Source: Saccharolobus shibatae B12
Lineage (GTDB): Archaea; Thermoproteota; Thermoprotei_A; Sulfolobales; Sulfolobaceae
Reading direction: 5' to 3'
DNA length: 64,000 nucleotides
Assembly (NCBI RefSeq): GCF_019175345.1
Contig: NZ_CP077717.1
Location: forward strand, 124,001-188,000
Part shown: positions 1 to 11,071 of the stretch, one piece after another
Layout of the letters: the number at the start of each line of letters is the position of its first letter
Numbering within the stretch: position 1 is the stretch's first letter
Position numbers and translations under genes: made by a program
Notes under the pieces: generated by a model
Database searches by the model: none
The model's input: the letters and a program-made list of their open reading frames with translations, nothing else
Told to the model about the DNA's origin: nothing

Positions 1-468
1 ATGCTTTATTTCGTCTTTTTCTGAAATATTTAGATTTCTTAGCGATTTATACATTTTATCTTCCGATTCAAAAGAGAATACTATTTTAGTAAATGTTGTT
101 CTTAATGCTCTAGCTAACACCTCTTTGTTATTACCAGACTTTTCAAAGGCCTCATTAACGCTTCCATTTATGATTAACCTTGAGATCTCATCGTAGTCTT
201 CCTCCTTAGATAGTAATTTGTCAAATATTTGTTTATTGTCTTCAAAGAGACCTAGCCCATATTTTCCCACTACAAACAAGCTTACTAGCTCCTTCTCATA
301 TAATCCATCTGCATTAAACCCTCTAAATGGCTTAATATTTTTCTTTGTATAAGCATTTTTAACGATTTCAATAACATCTTCCCGACTTAATGATTCCCAG
401 CTTTCCATCAATAAACTCCATATGTCAGTAAGTACTTTTATCCTTTCTCTGTAGATTTCCTTTACCAT
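1..468 (-). CDS. Hypothetical protein resembling DUF2192, C-terminus cut off by the window
   Basis: An uninterrupted reading frame of 156 codons runs from an ATG at 468 to the window edge, so the C-terminus is missing. The protein starts MVKEIYRERIKVLTDIWSLL and is mostly charged, with predicted helices and no membrane segment. A GAGGTAGTTAGGA stretch just upstream of the ATG offers a ribosome binding site. The N-terminus reminds me of the crenarchaeal DUF2192 family, which has no known function; this is recognition by eye. It is divergent from the next gene, with only about 70 bases between, so the two probably share an intergenic promoter region. Confidence 0.75.
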   Translation of the reverse strand, partial: MVKEIYRERIKVLTDIWSLLMESWESLSREDVIEIVKNAYTKKNIKPFRGFNADGLYEKELVSLFVVGKYGLGLFEDNKQIFDKLLSKEEDYDEISRLIINGSVNEAFEKSGNNKEVLARALRTTFTKIVFSFESEDKMYKSLRNLNISEKDEIKH

Positions 469-535
469 TCCTAACTACCTCGTTAAGTTTATGTGCACAT
501 TTCTTTATAAGGTATACTATATTAAGTAGTTTATC

Positions 536-928
536 ATGAGTTCAGTTACAGAGGATAATTTAAAACCAAATATTGTACTTCTTTCAACTTCTGATCTAGA
601 GCAAGAAATAAGGCAACTAACAGAGGAACTAAAGAACATAAAAGATAATAATAATGAAGAGCATAAAAAAATCTATGCTATAGTTGACAATATAACAAGA
701 ACTTTAAACTGGATTAATATAGCAAAATCTCAAGGTGTATGGAAATCAAAAACTTGCAAACATGCAATAAACTTTGTATGTCAAGCGTGGAATATAAGCG
801 ATGAAAGTAAGCTCGGAATTCCTAGTGATGTAATAGTAATAAATGATGATGGTACTAAAAGAGTTGTTGTTTCCAAATTTTCAGAAATATGCATTGTATG
901 TCCACTATACGAAGCTAGGAGAAGTTGA
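536..928 (+). CDS. Hypothetical coiled-coil protein, 130 residues
   Basis: I do not recognise this family. Residues 20-50 are rich in Glu, Lys and Asn with a coiled-coil pattern (LEQEIRQLTEELKNI). The C-terminal half has four cysteines, in CKHAINFVC and EICIVC contexts, which could bind a metal or form disulfides. The start lies in an A+T-rich stretch with a TATA-like TATACTATATTAAG about 25 bases upstream, so the transcript may be leaderless. Its 3' end overlaps the end of the convergent regulator gene by 24 bases. Confidence 0.6.
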   Translation: MSSVTEDNLKPNIVLLSTSDLEQEIRQLTEELKNIKDNNNEEHKKIYAIVDNITRTLNWINIAKSQGVWKSKTCKHAINFVCQAWNISDESKLGIPSDVIVINDDGTKRVVVSKFSEICIVCPLYEARRS

Positions 929-1273
929 TAACATTTTATCAAATGCTGTATCAAGTAGTTTTTTAAGTTTCTGTACATTCTCGTTTTCCACTATTTTTTC
1001 TATATCTATTTCCCTAGATAGTTCTATTAAAGCCTCTGTTATGTCACTAATTATTATTTTAATTATCTCATAATACTCATCTTCTTTAGCAACTTCAATA
1101 CATTTTTCAATTATTTCATCACTTGGGTGTGTAATTCCCTTCAAGTACTTAGTAATCGCTGCTGGAGTTATACCCAGCTCATCAGCAAGTTCCTTTTTAC
1201 TTCTGTTTTGTAAGAGAATGTGTATAATGTGCAGTCTAGCGTCTTTCCCTAGATTATGAATTGCCTTTTCCAT
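905..1273 (-). CDS. Helix-turn-helix transcriptional regulator
   Basis: A 122-residue protein with a clear N-terminal helix-turn-helix around residues 22-47 (KKELADELGITPAAITKYLKG), of the Cro/XRE type. The C-terminal half is a long acidic and basic helix series likely to mediate dimerisation. The HTH with ITPAAITKYLKG is typical of small crenarchaeal regulators whose targets are unknown. It is transcribed away from the medium-chain dehydrogenase-like gene at 1329, with 55 bases between the two starts, so it may control that gene or itself; this is inference from position only. Confidence 0.8.
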   Translation of the reverse strand: MEKAIHNLGKDARLHIIHILLQNRSKKELADELGITPAAITKYLKGITHPSDEIIEKCIEVAKEDEYYEIIKIIISDITEALIELSREIDIEKIVENENVQKLKKLLDTAFDKMLSTSPSFV

Positions 1274-1328
1274 TGTAGAATGAATTTAATTATAAAATTT
1301 AATAAGCAGTAGGAGTTATGTCCCTTAA

Positions 1329-2192
1329 ATGAAAGCTTTGGTATTCAATTTAGGTATTACAATAAACGATGTGCCAGAAAAACAAGTTAATAGAGATTAT
1401 GTATTATTAAAGCCAAAAAGAGTGTTAGTAAATGGGTTAGAAAACTCAATATATGTGGGTTTATTATGGGTAGAACCAGCTAGAATACTCGGTTCAACTG
1501 GAATAGGTAGAATTGAAAACGTGGGATTAGATATTGACAAGAGTTTAGAAGGGAAACTAGTTCTCGTCTTACCATATTCTCAGACATATGGTGGGATTGG
1601 AACTGAGATAGATGGTATTTTGGCAGAAAAGGCTACTGTACCTCTGGACAGTATAGTAATTCTTCCTCAATCTAATTTCAATGAAAAATATATACTTTAT
1701 CCTTACGTGAGTTTTGCATTACAATTACCTAAATATATTAGCAGCGGCAATACCTTAATAATAGGTAGTGGACTTTACGGAATAACCTCAGCACTTTATT
1801 TAAGAGACGTAGTCACTAAACTTGCTGTATATAGGGAAGACGGAATTAATCCGAAAATAGTGGGAGTTGAGGAGATTCGACACCTTTCACAGGAGTGGGA
1901 CAATATAATAATTACAACATTTAGGTCATGGATCAGAGCTTTTATAGACGATATTTCTAAATCAAATACTAAGATAATAATGCCCAAGTTAATGAACACA
2001 TGGCCAGTAGTTTCATCTACTAAAGCGATATTTATTCCTCCTAGAGAAGTTGATGGTGTTCTTGAATTTATAGACAAAAAAATTACCGATAAACTATTTA
2101 ATGAGTTGGTATCATTTTCCAATGACCTTTTGGCTTCTTTTCCATCACCGAGGGCTGGGGTAGTAATAAATACTGAAGAGGTTTTTAAGTAG
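1329..2192 (+). CDS. Medium-chain dehydrogenase-like protein lacking zinc ligands
   Basis: The 287 residues resemble a shortened zinc-type alcohol dehydrogenase (MDR superfamily, usually about 340). The N-terminal half fits a GroES-like domain, including [12 protein letters not shown] and [19 protein letters not shown] Rossmann-like GSGLYG sits near residue 146. The Cys and His zinc ligands of classical alcohol dehydrogenases are not visible, so catalysis as an alcohol dehydrogenase is doubtful. It may be a divergent quinone reductase-like or non-catalytic member. The 3' end overlaps the convergent aminotransferase gene by 8 bases. Confidence 0.65.
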   Translation: MKALVFNLGITINDVPEKQVNRDYVLLKPKRVLVNGLENSIYVGLLWVEPARILGSTGIGRIENVGLDIDKSLEGKLVLVLPYSQTYGGIGTEIDGILAEKATVPLDSIVILPQSNFNEKYILYPYVSFALQLPKYISSGNTLIIGSGLYGITSALYLRDVVTKLAVYREDGINPKIVGVEEIRHLSQEWDNIIITTFRSWIRAFIDDISKSNTKIIMPKLMNTWPVVSSTKAIFIPPREVDGVLEFIDKKITDKLFNELVSFSNDLLASFPSPRAGVVINTEEVFK

Positions 2193-3390
2193 AGAGCTCT
2201 TGCTTTATGGTATCTCCTAGTCTCCTAATTCCCTCTACTAGCTCTTGTTTCTTAGGAAAGCTGAAGTTTATCCTCATGGTATTCTTTCCGCTATAGTCAG
2301 CATAAAAGCTAGAACCTGGCACATAAGCTACACCTCTTTGCAAAGCCTTTTCTAGCATCTTAGTGGTATCTATTTTTTCTGGTAACCAAGCAAAAACGAA
2401 CATTCCACCAACTGGTCTAGTCCACCTAGCATCCTTAGGGAAATAAGTTTCTATTGCCTCTAACATTACGTCTCTCTTTTCCTTATACACTCTCCTTATT
2501 TTAGGTAAATTATTTTGAATTACGCCTCTCCTTATAGCCTCCATTGCAATATATTGTGAAAATGAAGGTGTATGTAGATCAATATTTTGTTTGTATAATT
2601 CCATCTCCTTAATGAAATCTTCATGAGCAACTACCCATCCTAATCTTAAACCTGGTGCAAGTATTTTACTAAATGTGCTAGTATAAATTACCCTTCCTTC
2701 TTTATCAAAGGCCTTAATCGGTGGGGGACTCTCTCCTTCGAACACTAAAAACCCGTAAGCATCGTCTTCAAAAATTAAGAAATCATATTTTGATGCAATT
2801 TCCAAAAGTCTTTTCCTATCTTCTGTAGTCATTGTCGTACCCGCTGGATTCTGGGCTGTTGGTATTACGTACATTAACTTGATCTTTTTCCCATCGTTAT
2901 GAGTATTCCTTATTTTTCTTTCTAATTCATCTAGATTTGGCCCTCTTTCCGTTACGGTGATTGATATGAAATTTGGCTTTCTGGTTCTCATGGCATTTAA
3001 AGCTGCTAAATAAGTTGGCGCCTCGACTATTACATTGTCTCCTGGGTCTAGTAATATATTAAATAGCATGAAAAGTGCTTCTTGGCTTCCTACTGTAACA
3101 AAGACATTTCTTTCATCTATTCCACTAATTCCCCTTAACCTAGATAAGTTCACTAGTTCTTTCCTAAATTCAGATATTCCAGCAGTTGCAGTATATTGTA
3201 ATGCCTTGTCGGCATTATTCAATAAAACATCATCAACTATTTTTTTAATCTCTTCTACCGGAAAAGTCTGAGGATCAGGTAAACCGCCTGCAAGGCTAAT
3301 TACATTTCTACCTTCGGTTAACTTTAGTAAATCTCTTATTTCTGAGGTGCGTAAATACTTAGTTTCGTTGGATAAAAATCTCTCAAACAT
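2185..3390 (-). CDS. PLP-dependent aminotransferase, class I/II (LysN/aromatic type)
   Basis: A 401-residue fold-type I aminotransferase. The N-terminus has the [14 protein letters not shown] signature typical of 2-aminoadipate/aromatic aminotransferases (LysN, Kat II-like). NPAGTTMT near 181, the EDDAYGF pyridoxal-binding Asp/Tyr near 208-213 and the Schiff-base lysine in [14 protein letters not shown] (Lys242) are all present, as is the C-terminal substrate-binding arginine region ([10 protein letters not shown]). Likely roles are 2-aminoadipate aminotransferase in lysine synthesis, or aromatic or aspartate transamination; sequence alone does not settle the substrate. It is divergent from the CinA-type gene, with about 40 bases between starts. 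Confidence 0.9.
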   Translation of the reverse strand: MFERFLSNETKYLRTSEIRDLLKLTEGRNVISLAGGLPDPQTFPVEEIKKIVDDVLLNNADKALQYTATAGISEFRKELVNLSRLRGISGIDERNVFVTVGSQEALFMLFNILLDPGDNVIVEAPTYLAALNAMRTRKPNFISITVTERGPNLDELERKIRNTHNDGKKIKLMYVIPTAQNPAGTTMTTEDRKRLLEIASKYDFLIFEDDAYGFLVFEGESPPPIKAFDKEGRVIYTSTFSKILAPGLRLGWVVAHEDFIKEMELYKQNIDLHTPSFSQYIAMEAIRRGVIQNNLPKIRRVYKEKRDVMLEAIETYFPKDARWTRPVGGMFVFAWLPEKIDTTKMLEKALQRGVAYVPGSSFYADYSGKNTMRINFSFPKKQELVEGIRRLGDTIKQELST

Positions 3391-3431
3391 GAAGGCTCAA
3401 GTTTTAATTGGTTCCGATAGTTAATATTTTT

Positions 3432-4223
3432 ATGGATTATTGGTTCGCGGAAATTGTAACTATAGGTAATGAGGTATTAAGTGGAAAGACTGTAAATACT
3501 AATGCTTCCCATATCGGCCGTAGACTTACATCATTGGGATTCACTGTGAGAAGAATAACTGTAGTTATGGATGATATAGATGAAATTGTATCAGCTTTTA
3601 GAGAGGCAATAGATAGAAAGCCGAAAGTCATAGTATCTTCTGGTGGTCTTGGGCCTACGTGGGATGATAAGACAGCAGAAGGGTTAGCAAAAGCGTTGGG
3701 GGTTAATTTGGAGTTAAATAAAACAGCCTTTGATATGATTTTAGAAAAGTATACCAAGAGAAATATTCCCCTCACTGAAGAGAGAAAGAAAATGGCTTAT
3801 TTGCCATATGGTGCTATGGCCGTCGAAAATAATGAGGGAATAGCACCTGGGATATATATTTATTATAATAACATTGATATATTAGCAACACCGGGTGTAC
3901 CTAGAGAAATGGAAAACGTATTAGAGAATTTTATAAACAAAATGCTAAGAAATAGGCCCAATTTGAAATATCTAGAGGACTTCATATACGTTGAGAACGT
4001 GATGGAATCTGCTTTGGCACCATATGTTAAGGAACTTGTGAAAAAGTATGATATTTATATAAAAACACATCCAAAAAGTTATGAGTTGTCACGCCCTATA
4101 TTAGAAATACAAATAGCGGGGAGCGGAAGGGAGGAGGAAATTAAAGTAAAAATAGAAAAAGTTAAGTATGAATTACTAGATGCCATAAAGAAATTAAATG
4201 GAATTATAAGAAATTCTTTATGA
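3432..4223 (+). CDS. CinA-type N-terminal (MoaB/Mog-like) domain protein
   Basis: I chose the ATG at 3432 over a TTG at 3408 because [19 protein letters not shown] begins exactly where CinA/MoCF-fold proteins begin. The [14 protein letters not shown] motif, [11 protein letters not shown] near residue 75 and the ATPGVPREM motif near 155 are hallmarks of the competence-damage CinA N-terminal domain. There is no C-terminal deamidase domain, as is normal for archaeal stand-alone versions. In characterised CinA proteins this domain acts as an ADP-ribose/FAD pyrophosphatase, but the archaeal role is not firmly known. Its end overlaps the convergent hydrolase by 20 bases. Confidence 0.85.
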   Translation: MDYWFAEIVTIGNEVLSGKTVNTNASHIGRRLTSLGFTVRRITVVMDDIDEIVSAFREAIDRKPKVIVSSGGLGPTWDDKTAEGLAKALGVNLELNKTAFDMILEKYTKRNIPLTEERKKMAYLPYGAMAVENNEGIAPGIYIYYNNIDILATPGVPREMENVLENFINKMLRNRPNLKYLEDFIYVENVMESALAPYVKELVKKYDIYIKTHPKSYELSRPILEIQIAGSGREEEIKVKIEKVKYELLDAIKKLNGIIRNSL

Positions 4224-4974
4224 TATCCGACAATAATGACGGATTCTCGAAATTAAGAAAGTGACCATAGCCTTCTATAGTTTTTGTTTCCACATTTTTC
4301 ATGTTGTTCTTAAATACGTTCATATTTGTTATTAATCCGTCATAAGTCCCATACACCAAAAGGGTATTAACGTTTATTTCCCTGAGTTCGTCTGAATAAT
4401 CTTTTGCTTTCAATAACCCTTCTACTGCGTTTTTATAACCTATTGGCGTTGTTTCCTCATATACTTCTAGAAGAGAATTCCATGCGTGATAGTTACTGAC
4501 TAATGTCTCCGCAAACTCTTTATGCAATCTTCTGTATTCCGCTAAGGCTCTTAATCCGAAATTCACCGCTATTCTTACATACTTCTCATAAACTTCTGGC
4601 GATGGTGCTTTGTACAGAGCTCCAACTAATATTAATTTCTCTACTGGATATTTTAAAACGTAATCTATTGCAATTAAAGAACCTATTGAGTGTCCAACTA
4701 ATACTGGTTTTTCCATACCTAGTTGGACCAATAAACCTCTTAAATCACTGGAATGCTCTTCGATATTATAAGGTGAATTGGGAGTTGAAGATCTACCATG
4801 TCCTCTTAAATCATATACAACTACAGTGCTATCTAATGTCAACTTTGGAATTACAAATTTCCAGCTCTTATAATTACCTGCTAAATGGTGGATTAGCACA
4901 ATTGGTTTTCCATTTCCTCTTACTTCATAATATAGACGAACACTATTCGATATTATAAATGGAATTAATATCAC
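4204..4974 (-). CDS. Alpha/beta-fold hydrolase
   Basis: A 256-residue alpha/beta hydrolase. The oxyanion-hole segment is LIHHLAGN (residues 28-34), the nucleophile elbow GHSIGS puts the catalytic serine at 96, an aspartate in YGTYDGLI (about 211) and a histidine in YGHFLNF (about 238) complete the triad. DLRGHGRSS is the usual signature of this superfamily. Substrates could be esters, lactones or epoxides; nothing in the sequence decides. It lies 8 bases downstream of pheT on the same strand and may be cotranscribed with pheST. Confidence 0.88.
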   Translation of the reverse strand: MILIPFIISNSVRLYYEVRGNGKPIVLIHHLAGNYKSWKFVIPKLTLDSTVVVYDLRGHGRSSTPNSPYNIEEHSSDLRGLLVQLGMEKPVLVGHSIGSLIAIDYVLKYPVEKLILVGALYKAPSPEVYEKYVRIAVNFGLRALAEYRRLHKEFAETLVSNYHAWNSLLEVYEETTPIGYKNAVEGLLKAKDYSDELREINVNTLLVYGTYDGLITNMNVFKNNMKNVETKTIEGYGHFLNFENPSLLSDIIKNFL

Positions 4975-4982
4975 CTCGTCTA

Positions 4983-6620
4983 TTATCTTTGATTTATAAG
5001 TCTTTTACCTATTTCTGAAATATATAATTCAGCAATTACTGCAGGATATTCAATACCGAATCTTATTAATACGTCAGGGTTAACTTCACCTATCACTCCC
5101 ATTTTCTCGTTTTCGTAAAATATTGACGCTGAGCGCCCCTCAATGAAAATATTATTATTTTCTTCCTTATAATTTACTTCCAAGCCTAAGGATTTTAGAA
5201 TATAGTGGATTGGAGCTTGTATCTCCTCATAACTCACCTTATTATTCATTATTGCATACGCAGCCCTTTTATCATTCCTGAATCCAGTATCTGTGGAAGA
5301 GTCATAAACTACTACATCTCCAGTCTCAAAAACTCTAATGGGGAATTTCGCATGTTGATTTTTAGATAGGAAATCTAATAATCCTGGAATTAGTGAATCC
5401 CTTACTGCATTATATTCCTCAGTAATAGGATTGAGAATTTTTACATATTTATTACTGAATAGCTTTTCATCTTTAATTAACACAAAGTTAGATATCTCTA
5501 CAAATCCTGCTCCGATGCCTAGTTCTCTTATTTTCCTTTCAAGCAGTGTCATGTAATCATAAGAGCCATAATTTGTTGAAATATACTTAGAAGGTTCTAG
5601 GTTATTATAGCCAATACTTATCGCAATATCTTCTACAACGTCAATTTCGTTCAGAATATCTACCCTATATTGAGGTACAGTTACTCTTATGGCCCCGTTT
5701 TCTATGTCACAATTCATTCTCATTCTCATTACATGTTTACATATCTCTTCCTTACTGGTTTTAATTCCTAAAATTTTTTTTACATATTCCTCTCTAACAT
5801 TCTGAATCCTATGTAAAAGCAAGGGTGAAGATAATTGTGAAGAATTAGTAGATTTTAGTACTTTTACTCTTCCTATAGTTCCTCCAGCTTCTGCTAGATT
5901 TGAAACTATTATATCTAGAGTTTGTGCAACGGCTTCAAACGAAGTTCCTGTAACATCTATAAAGAAATCTTTTGTGTTTTCATTTAGTCTGGTTTTATTA
6001 GAGTTAATTATTGGAGGTATACTTAATACTTCTCCATCGTCTTGAACTATTGCAGGTGATACTCCATTAGCTATTGAGATATTTCCATAAAGTTTTCCTT
6101 GCTCAGTCTTCTCCAAAATCTCACTGATTGTGAGCTCTTTATTTCCATATAATGGGACAAATTTATAGGAAAGAGGAACTTCCTTATATTCTATCGTCTT
6201 TGAATCTACTTTCCTTAGATCATGTATACCTATTGCTACCTTTTTTCTCTTTCTTCCTATAGTACCATGAAGTTTTTCTTGAAACTGTATCAATTCTTCA
6301 AGGTCTATCTTAGCATTATAGACTACAGCAGCTAATGCATAAGGTCTAGTTCTAACATTATCGACAATCAGAGTATATTCTGTATCTGTAACATTATATT
6401 TTGCTTCGCCCAACTCTTTTTCTAATAAACCCTTGATTGCTCTAGCTATCCCATCAGAGGAGAGCAGATCCAATCGGTCAGCGTTTATTTCAATTTCAAT
6501 ATTATTTTCATCGATTGGTTTTACTTCTGATTTTAAGTTAAACAATAGATCCTCTAGTTTCTGCTGGCCAATATGTATTTTATCTAGTAATTTATATTTA
6601 TTTAATACTATAGTTACCAT
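4983..6620 (-). CDS. pheT: Phenylalanyl-tRNA synthetase beta subunit
   Basis: 545 residues, the short archaeal length without the bacterial N-terminal tRNA-binding domain. The N-terminus (EIEINADRLDLLSSDG) and B3/B4-like editing region (GNISIANGVSPAIVQDDGE, then IPPIINSNKTRL) are characteristic, followed by B5 and the catalytic-like domain (VRDSLIPGLLDFLSKN, FETGDVV). It forms the alpha2-beta2 enzyme that charges tRNA-Phe and edits Tyr-tRNA-Phe. The gene follows pheS by 5 bases, so the two are one operon. Confidence 0.97.
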   Translation of the reverse strand: MVTIVLNKYKLLDKIHIGQQKLEDLLFNLKSEVKPIDENNIEIEINADRLDLLSSDGIARAIKGLLEKELGEAKYNVTDTEYTLIVDNVRTRPYALAAVVYNAKIDLEELIQFQEKLHGTIGRKRKKVAIGIHDLRKVDSKTIEYKEVPLSYKFVPLYGNKELTISEILEKTEQGKLYGNISIANGVSPAIVQDDGEVLSIPPIINSNKTRLNENTKDFFIDVTGTSFEAVAQTLDIIVSNLAEAGGTIGRVKVLKSTNSSQLSSPLLLHRIQNVREEYVKKILGIKTSKEEICKHVMRMRMNCDIENGAIRVTVPQYRVDILNEIDVVEDIAISIGYNNLEPSKYISTNYGSYDYMTLLERKIRELGIGAGFVEISNFVLIKDEKLFSNKYVKILNPITEEYNAVRDSLIPGLLDFLSKNQHAKFPIRVFETGDVVVYDSSTDTGFRNDKRAAYAIMNNKVSYEEIQAPIHYILKSLGLEVNYKEENNNIFIEGRSASIFYENEKMGVIGEVNPDVLIRFGIEYPAVIAELYISEIGKRLINQR

Positions 6621-6625
6621 TTATA

Positions 6626-8032
6626 TCACTCTATTTTCACTTTCATATCCCTTATATATTCTATATTATTCGAATAAAGTAATCTAATATCGCTAATGTT
6701 CAGAAAGCTCATAGCGAGCCTTTCAATTCCTATGCCCCAGGCTCCAGCTATGCTATCTATTCTAACCGAACTTAGTATTTCTGGTCTTAACAGTCCAGCT
6801 CCACACATCTCCACCCAACCCAATTTTTCCAGATATCCATAGGCTTCTACGCTAGGTTCCGTAAATGGGAAGTATGCTGGTTTAAACTTGATTTCTTTAA
6901 TTCCTAACCTATAAAATATTTCCTTTAGAACACCTAATAGCTCCCTAAACGTGAAATTATCATCTATAATTACACCATCTAATTGGTGAAATTCTATCAA
7001 ATGAGTTGCATCTATTGCATCTGGTCTGAAGACTTTACCTAAAGTGAACACTTTTTGAGGTGCCTTTGGTCTTGAGGCTAGGACTCTTGCAGTTGTCGCT
7101 GTAGTTTGACTTCTTAACATTAACCTTAGCGTAATATCTTGTTTCCATTCGTACTTCCAGAATTTCTCGTGAATTTCCTTTACATTACTTAGCAGCTCTT
7201 TATCCTCTATATTTCCCAAACCCTCTACTGAAAAGCTATCGTGAATTTCCCTGGCTGGATGATCTTGAGGTTGAAATAGAAGGTCAAAATTATAAAATTC
7301 CATTTCAATATATCCTGTATTAATCTCTTTAAATCCTAAGCTAATCATAATATCCTTGACTTTTTCTAGGAATTCTCTAAAATAATGTTTTTTACTAATA
7401 GTATAATAGGGGGGAAATGCTTCTACATTATACTTTCTAAGTTTATACTTTTTCCATTCACCACTAACTATCATTTCTCTAGTAAGATTTGAAATCCCGA
7501 TCTCTGACTCCTTAGGTTCTTTTACTAACTCCACGTTTACAATTTTCCTTTCCTTTTCTTCTATAAGCCCCCTTTTTTTAAGCAAATTTATTGTATTAAT
7601 ATCAGCTTTTTCAAGATTTGATAGAGCAAGATATTCGGGTGATGTATAAGTTTTTACTTTAGGTATTACTTTTCCTTCTTTTATCTCTATTAATCCCTTT
7701 CTCTTTGCCCAACTAATTGCAATATTAAAGTCCTCATCAAGAGTATTTTTTATCTCGTTTAGATCTTTTTCTTGTCCATTCAATGAATTTATTAAAATGT
7801 CTTCGGGCAGTCCGCTTTCCTTTCTTTTCCTTCCCTCTTCAGTTAATACATAATATTTTTCAGATATTATCTCCGTTTTTACATAACCCTTTTCTCTTAG
7901 TAACTCAATTAAACTTAGGACCGAACTTTCTGGAATACCTATTTTTGTTGAAATTTCTATAGAATTTGTTCTTTTAAGATCTTTTAAAAAAAACAATATC
8001 TTAGCTTCGTTCTCACTTAACATCGATATCAC
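6626..8032 (-). CDS. pheS: Phenylalanyl-tRNA synthetase alpha subunit
   Basis: The catalytic subunit, up to 468 residues. The N-terminal 170 residues hold repeated winged-helix-like modules (tRNA contacts). The class II core follows, with motif 2 near [19 protein letters not shown], the phenylalanine-pocket strand [16 protein letters not shown] and motif 3 in [13 protein letters not shown] at 8032 gives a 4-base GTGA overlap with the stop of the upstream gene, but an ATG at 8023 has a GTGAT sequence suitably placed upstream, so the true start may be three codons later. Operon order is lactamase-fold gene, pheS, pheT, hydrolase. Confidence 0.96.
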   Translation of the reverse strand: MISMLSENEAKILFFLKDLKRTNSIEISTKIGIPESSVLSLIELLREKGYVKTEIISEKYYVLTEEGRKRKESGLPEDILINSLNGQEKDLNEIKNTLDEDFNIAISWAKRKGLIEIKEGKVIPKVKTYTSPEYLALSNLEKADINTINLLKKRGLIEEKERKIVNVELVKEPKESEIGISNLTREMIVSGEWKKYKLRKYNVEAFPPYYTISKKHYFREFLEKVKDIMISLGFKEINTGYIEMEFYNFDLLFQPQDHPAREIHDSFSVEGLGNIEDKELLSNVKEIHEKFWKYEWKQDITLRLMLRSQTTATTARVLASRPKAPQKVFTLGKVFRPDAIDATHLIEFHQLDGVIIDDNFTFRELLGVLKEIFYRLGIKEIKFKPAYFPFTEPSVEAYGYLEKLGWVEMCGAGLLRPEILSSVRIDSIAGAWGIGIERLAMSFLNISDIRLLYSNNIEYIRDMKVKIE

Positions 8033-8712
8033 AACGTTATAGTTTGACCAGGTTGTAACACTATGGGATTATATCCTTTGTTTTTAACTAGTTTAACAAA
8101 GTCATTTACGTCAACTTTTATTAGATCCCAAGTATTGTAGTGTATCGGTATAGCGCCTTTTTTAGGCTTAATAAACTCAACGCTTATTGATGCTTGATAG
8201 GGATCCATTGTAAACCTTCCACCTATTGGCAATAGTGCGTAATCAGGCTTAAATACCTCTCCAATTAATTTCATATCCTCAAATAATCCAGTATCTCCTG
8301 CATGGTATATGGTAAATCCTTCAGCAGATACTATTACACCAGTTGGATCACTATGTGTACTTGAATGTACAGCTTTGGTCAATGCAAGCTTTATTCCATC
8401 CACTTCTACAAATCCCCCTACATTAGCTGGGATAATACTTTCCTCGGATATTTTATAGGTCTCTGCCAAGTAAGCTTCCAAATCGTAAGTTGCGTAGAGT
8501 TTTGCTTTAGGATTCATTCTTAGTAATTCTACTGTATCTCCTAAGTGATCGTAGTGGTCATGAGTTACGATTATAATGTCCAAGTTATTTTTAAAATAGT
8601 CTATTTTTACCGGGCTTAATGGGTTATCCTTTATCATCGGGTCTATTATTACATTCTTATTTCCAAATGTTAACAAAGTTACTGCATGGCCTAACCATCT
8701 TAACTGTGCCAT
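8029..8712 (-). CDS. UPF0173-type metal-dependent hydrolase (metallo-beta-lactamase fold)
   Basis: 227 residues, the standard length of UPF0173. The metal-binding motif [10 protein letters not shown] lies at 50-59, preceded by VIIDPM, and later histidines occur in [17 protein letters not shown] and IPIHYNTWD. All ligands for a dinuclear zinc site are present. The family is widespread in archaea and bacteria and its physiological substrate is unsettled. It overlaps pheS by 4 bases, so it is likely cotranslated with the synthetase genes. It is divergent from map across about 50 bases. Confidence 0.9.
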   Translation of the reverse strand: MAQLRWLGHAVTLLTFGNKNVIIDPMIKDNPLSPVKIDYFKNNLDIIIVTHDHYDHLGDTVELLRMNPKAKLYATYDLEAYLAETYKISEESIIPANVGGFVEVDGIKLALTKAVHSSTHSDPTGVIVSAEGFTIYHAGDTGLFEDMKLIGEVFKPDYALLPIGGRFTMDPYQASISVEFIKPKKGAIPIHYNTWDLIKVDVNDFVKLVKNKGYNPIVLQPGQTITL

Positions 8713-8765
8713 ACAAAAGATTTTTATGAGAAAAAAATAAAGCTTATACCCCGAAAACTACATTC

Positions 8766-9671
8766 ATGACTGAGGATGAACTTAACAAGCTCTTATTAGC
8801 AGGAAAAATTGCAGCTAAGGCTAGAGAGGAAGTTTCCTTAAACGTTAAGGCCAATGCCAAGGTTTTAGATATTTGTGAAGAGGTTGAGAGTATAATACTC
8901 GAAAATAAGGCATTTCCATCATTTCCATGTAATATATCCATTAATTCAGAAGCAGCTCATTATAGTCCAGTTATAAATGATGAAAAGAGAATTCCGGAAG
9001 GTGCAGTAGTTAAGTTAGATTTGGGAGCTCATATTGATGGTTATATTAGTGATACCGCTACTACCATTAGTTTAGACGCTAAGTATCAAAGGTTGTTAGA
9101 TGCCTCTAAAACCGCTCTTGAAGCTGCAATTGCTAATTTTAGGGCTGGATTAAGCGTAGGCGAGATAGGTAGAGTTATTGAAAAAATGATAAGAGCTCAA
9201 GGATATAAGCCGATAAGGAACTTGGGAGGTCATCTTATAAGGCGCTATGAACTTCATGCTGGCGTCTTTATACCCAATGTTTATGAAAGGGGATTAGGCG
9301 CTATACAATCTGATTCTGTTTACGCGATAGAACCGTTCGCTACTGATGGGGGTGGTGAGGTAGTAGAGGGGAAGGATGTTACAATATATTCCTTAAAAAA
9401 TCCCAATGTAAAAGGTCTTTCTGCGAGAGAGAGTGAACTGCTAGATTATATATATACACATTTTAATTATCTGCCATTTTCAGAGAGATGGCTTAAGGAA
9501 TTTTCTACCAATATCGACGAATTAAGAAATAATATAAAAAATTTAATTAAAAAAGGTGCATTAAGAGGATATCCTATCCTACTTGAGATTAAAAAAGGCG
9601 TTGTTTCCCAGTTCGAGCATACCGTTATAGTTAAGGGCAATTCAATTATAGTGTCTACAAAGTCTCTTTGA
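8766..9671 (+). CDS. map: Methionine aminopeptidase, type II
   Basis: 301 residues, the usual length for the crenarchaeal enzyme. Metal ligands are visible as the two aspartates in [16 protein letters not shown], the histidine in [13 protein letters not shown], the glutamate in YAIEPFA and the C-terminal glutamate in SQFEHTV. The alpha-helical insertion typical of type II enzymes is present after YAIEPFA. It removes the initiator methionine from nascent chains. The first codon is preceded by an A+T-rich stretch (ATAAAGCTTATACC) about 25 bases upstream, which suggests a leaderless or nearly leaderless mRNA. Confidence 0.96.
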   Translation: MTEDELNKLLLAGKIAAKAREEVSLNVKANAKVLDICEEVESIILENKAFPSFPCNISINSEAAHYSPVINDEKRIPEGAVVKLDLGAHIDGYISDTATTISLDAKYQRLLDASKTALEAAIANFRAGLSVGEIGRVIEKMIRAQGYKPIRNLGGHLIRRYELHAGVFIPNVYERGLGAIQSDSVYAIEPFATDGGGEVVEGKDVTIYSLKNPNVKGLSARESELLDYIYTHFNYLPFSERWLKEFSTNIDELRNNIKNLIKKGALRGYPILLEIKKGVVSQFEHTVIVKGNSIIVSTKSL

Positions 9672-9714
9672 AAAAAGTTTAATTAATTCGAATGAGTAAA
9701 GGTTAACGATAAAA

Positions 9715-10845
9715 ATGAGTTTAATTGCTTTAGCACAGACATCTTTAAATCAAGCAAGTTCTCTTTACTACGTTCTAACATATGTACTATTCTTTGTTTT
9801 ATTATTTCTACTATATTTGCCTGGTGTTAATACAAGGCTGACTGTATCGATGTTAGCTAGAGGTATAGAGGGTCAACTAAGTATGATTGAAAGATACTTG
9901 AATGAGTCCAAGAGTAAAATGGAACAGTTATTAAAAGAAAGAGGTGTTCAAGATCCAAAACCATTTATTGAAAGAGTATCTGAAATGTTTATAATAGATC
10001 CAGTAAACGTAGAGCCAACGGATATAATAAGTAGAATGAGGCTATTGCTTAGAAGTGGAGAGGATAAGATAAGAGATCTTATAACCCTTATGGTTCCAAA
10101 TATAGACAGCGTTAATAGGAGTAAATTGGAAGTTTCTGCAGAAGTAGTAAATTCGTTGAATCTAATATACAAAGTAGTGAGGCATTACTTAATCTTAGCT
10201 AAAAAGCTAAATAGTGTGGTTCTTCTTTATCAATTACAATTTGTTGTTCCACAACTTGTCAAGATATCTGAAGCATACTCAAAGGCAATGAATACTTTCA
10301 TAAGAGGAATACCAGTAGGTGATTCATTAGGTCCCTTGGTGGCGGCTTATCTATTTATGAATGCTGATAAAAAATGGAATCCTAGCAGAGATACCGTAGC
10401 AGGAGAGGTGGAATTTGAAGGTAGAAGATTGGTCGTAATAAAGGCTGAGGGTCCTATGGCTACAGTAGGAAGGCCTGGGGAAGCAGTAGAGAATGCCGTA
10501 GAAGAATATAAAGGTAAAGTTACAAGAATTATAACAATAGACGCTGCGTTGAAATTAGAAGGCGAAAATACTGGGGCCATAGCTGAAGGTACCGGGGTTG
10601 CAATGGGTGATCCAGGCCCAGAAAAGATAAGCATAGAGAGAGTTGCTGTAAAGTACAACATACCGATAGATGCGGTAATAGTGAAGATGAGCATGGAGGA
10701 GGCAATTACTGAGATGAGGAAGGAAATCTATCAGGCTGCACCTAAGGCATTAGAATTAGTAAAGAAGATAATTCTAGAAAGAACTAAACCTGGAGATATA
10801 GTAGTAGTAGTAGGAGTAGGGAATACTGCAGGGGTGGCTCAATAA
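9715..10845 (+). CDS. DUF1512-type membrane-anchored protein
   Basis: 376 residues with one strong hydrophobic segment near residues 18-38 ([19 protein letters not shown]), so the rest is anchored to the membrane. The remainder is soluble, with a Gly-rich C-terminal domain ([16 protein letters not shown], then [14 protein letters not shown]). This pattern matches the archaeal DUF1512 family as I remember it; function unknown. An AAAGGTTAACG element upstream serves as ribosome binding site. The next small gene begins at the base after this stop codon, so the pair is translationally coupled. Confidence 0.85.
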   Translation: MSLIALAQTSLNQASSLYYVLTYVLFFVLLFLLYLPGVNTRLTVSMLARGIEGQLSMIERYLNESKSKMEQLLKERGVQDPKPFIERVSEMFIIDPVNVEPTDIISRMRLLLRSGEDKIRDLITLMVPNIDSVNRSKLEVSAEVVNSLNLIYKVVRHYLILAKKLNSVVLLYQLQFVVPQLVKISEAYSKAMNTFIRGIPVGDSLGPLVAAYLFMNADKKWNPSRDTVAGEVEFEGRRLVVIKAEGPMATVGRPGEAVENAVEEYKGKVTRIITIDAALKLEGENTGAIAEGTGVAMGDPGPEKISIERVAVKYNIPIDAVIVKMSMEEAITEMRKEIYQAAPKALELVKKIILERTKPGDIVVVVGVGNTAGVAQ

Positions 10846-11040
10846 ATGTCCTCTAATCAACAACAAACTGTAAACGTTTACACTGTGATTAAGTGCGTTA
10901 ATGGAGACTATGAAACGGAGAGACCTTTCCAAGATGGAGATTATGTTCTTAAAGTAGTTGGCACTTGTCCAAAGGATGGACGTAACTTATATATAGTAGG
11001 TATATACGCAGTGGTGCCTGAGGAAAAGAAGGGTAGTTAA
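10846..11040 (+). CDS. Small conserved protein with two cysteines, 64 residues
   Basis: The ATG directly follows the stop of the DUF1512-type gene (TAAATG), showing tight coupling. The protein contains VIKCVNGDYETERPFQDGDYV and a second cysteine in GTCPKDGRNLYIVGIY, a pattern of an all-beta small domain. I do not know its function. The constant pairing with the membrane-anchored partner suggests that they act together. The 5S rRNA promoter starts immediately behind its stop codon. Confidence 0.8.
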   Translation: MSSNQQQTVNVYTVIKCVNGDYETERPFQDGDYVLKVVGTCPKDGRNLYIVGIYAVVPEEKKGS

Positions 11041-11041
11041 T

Positions 11042-11050
11042 TTTTTATAT
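11042..11050 (+). promoter_or_regulatory. TATA box of the 5S rRNA gene
   Basis: The stretch TTTTTATAT is centred about 26 bases before the first base of 5S rRNA, the standard archaeal box A distance. It immediately follows the stop codon of the 64-residue protein gene, so 5S transcription probably starts independently of the upstream operon. Confidence 0.6.
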
Positions 11051-11071
11051 GTGTTATGAGTACTTAATTTT

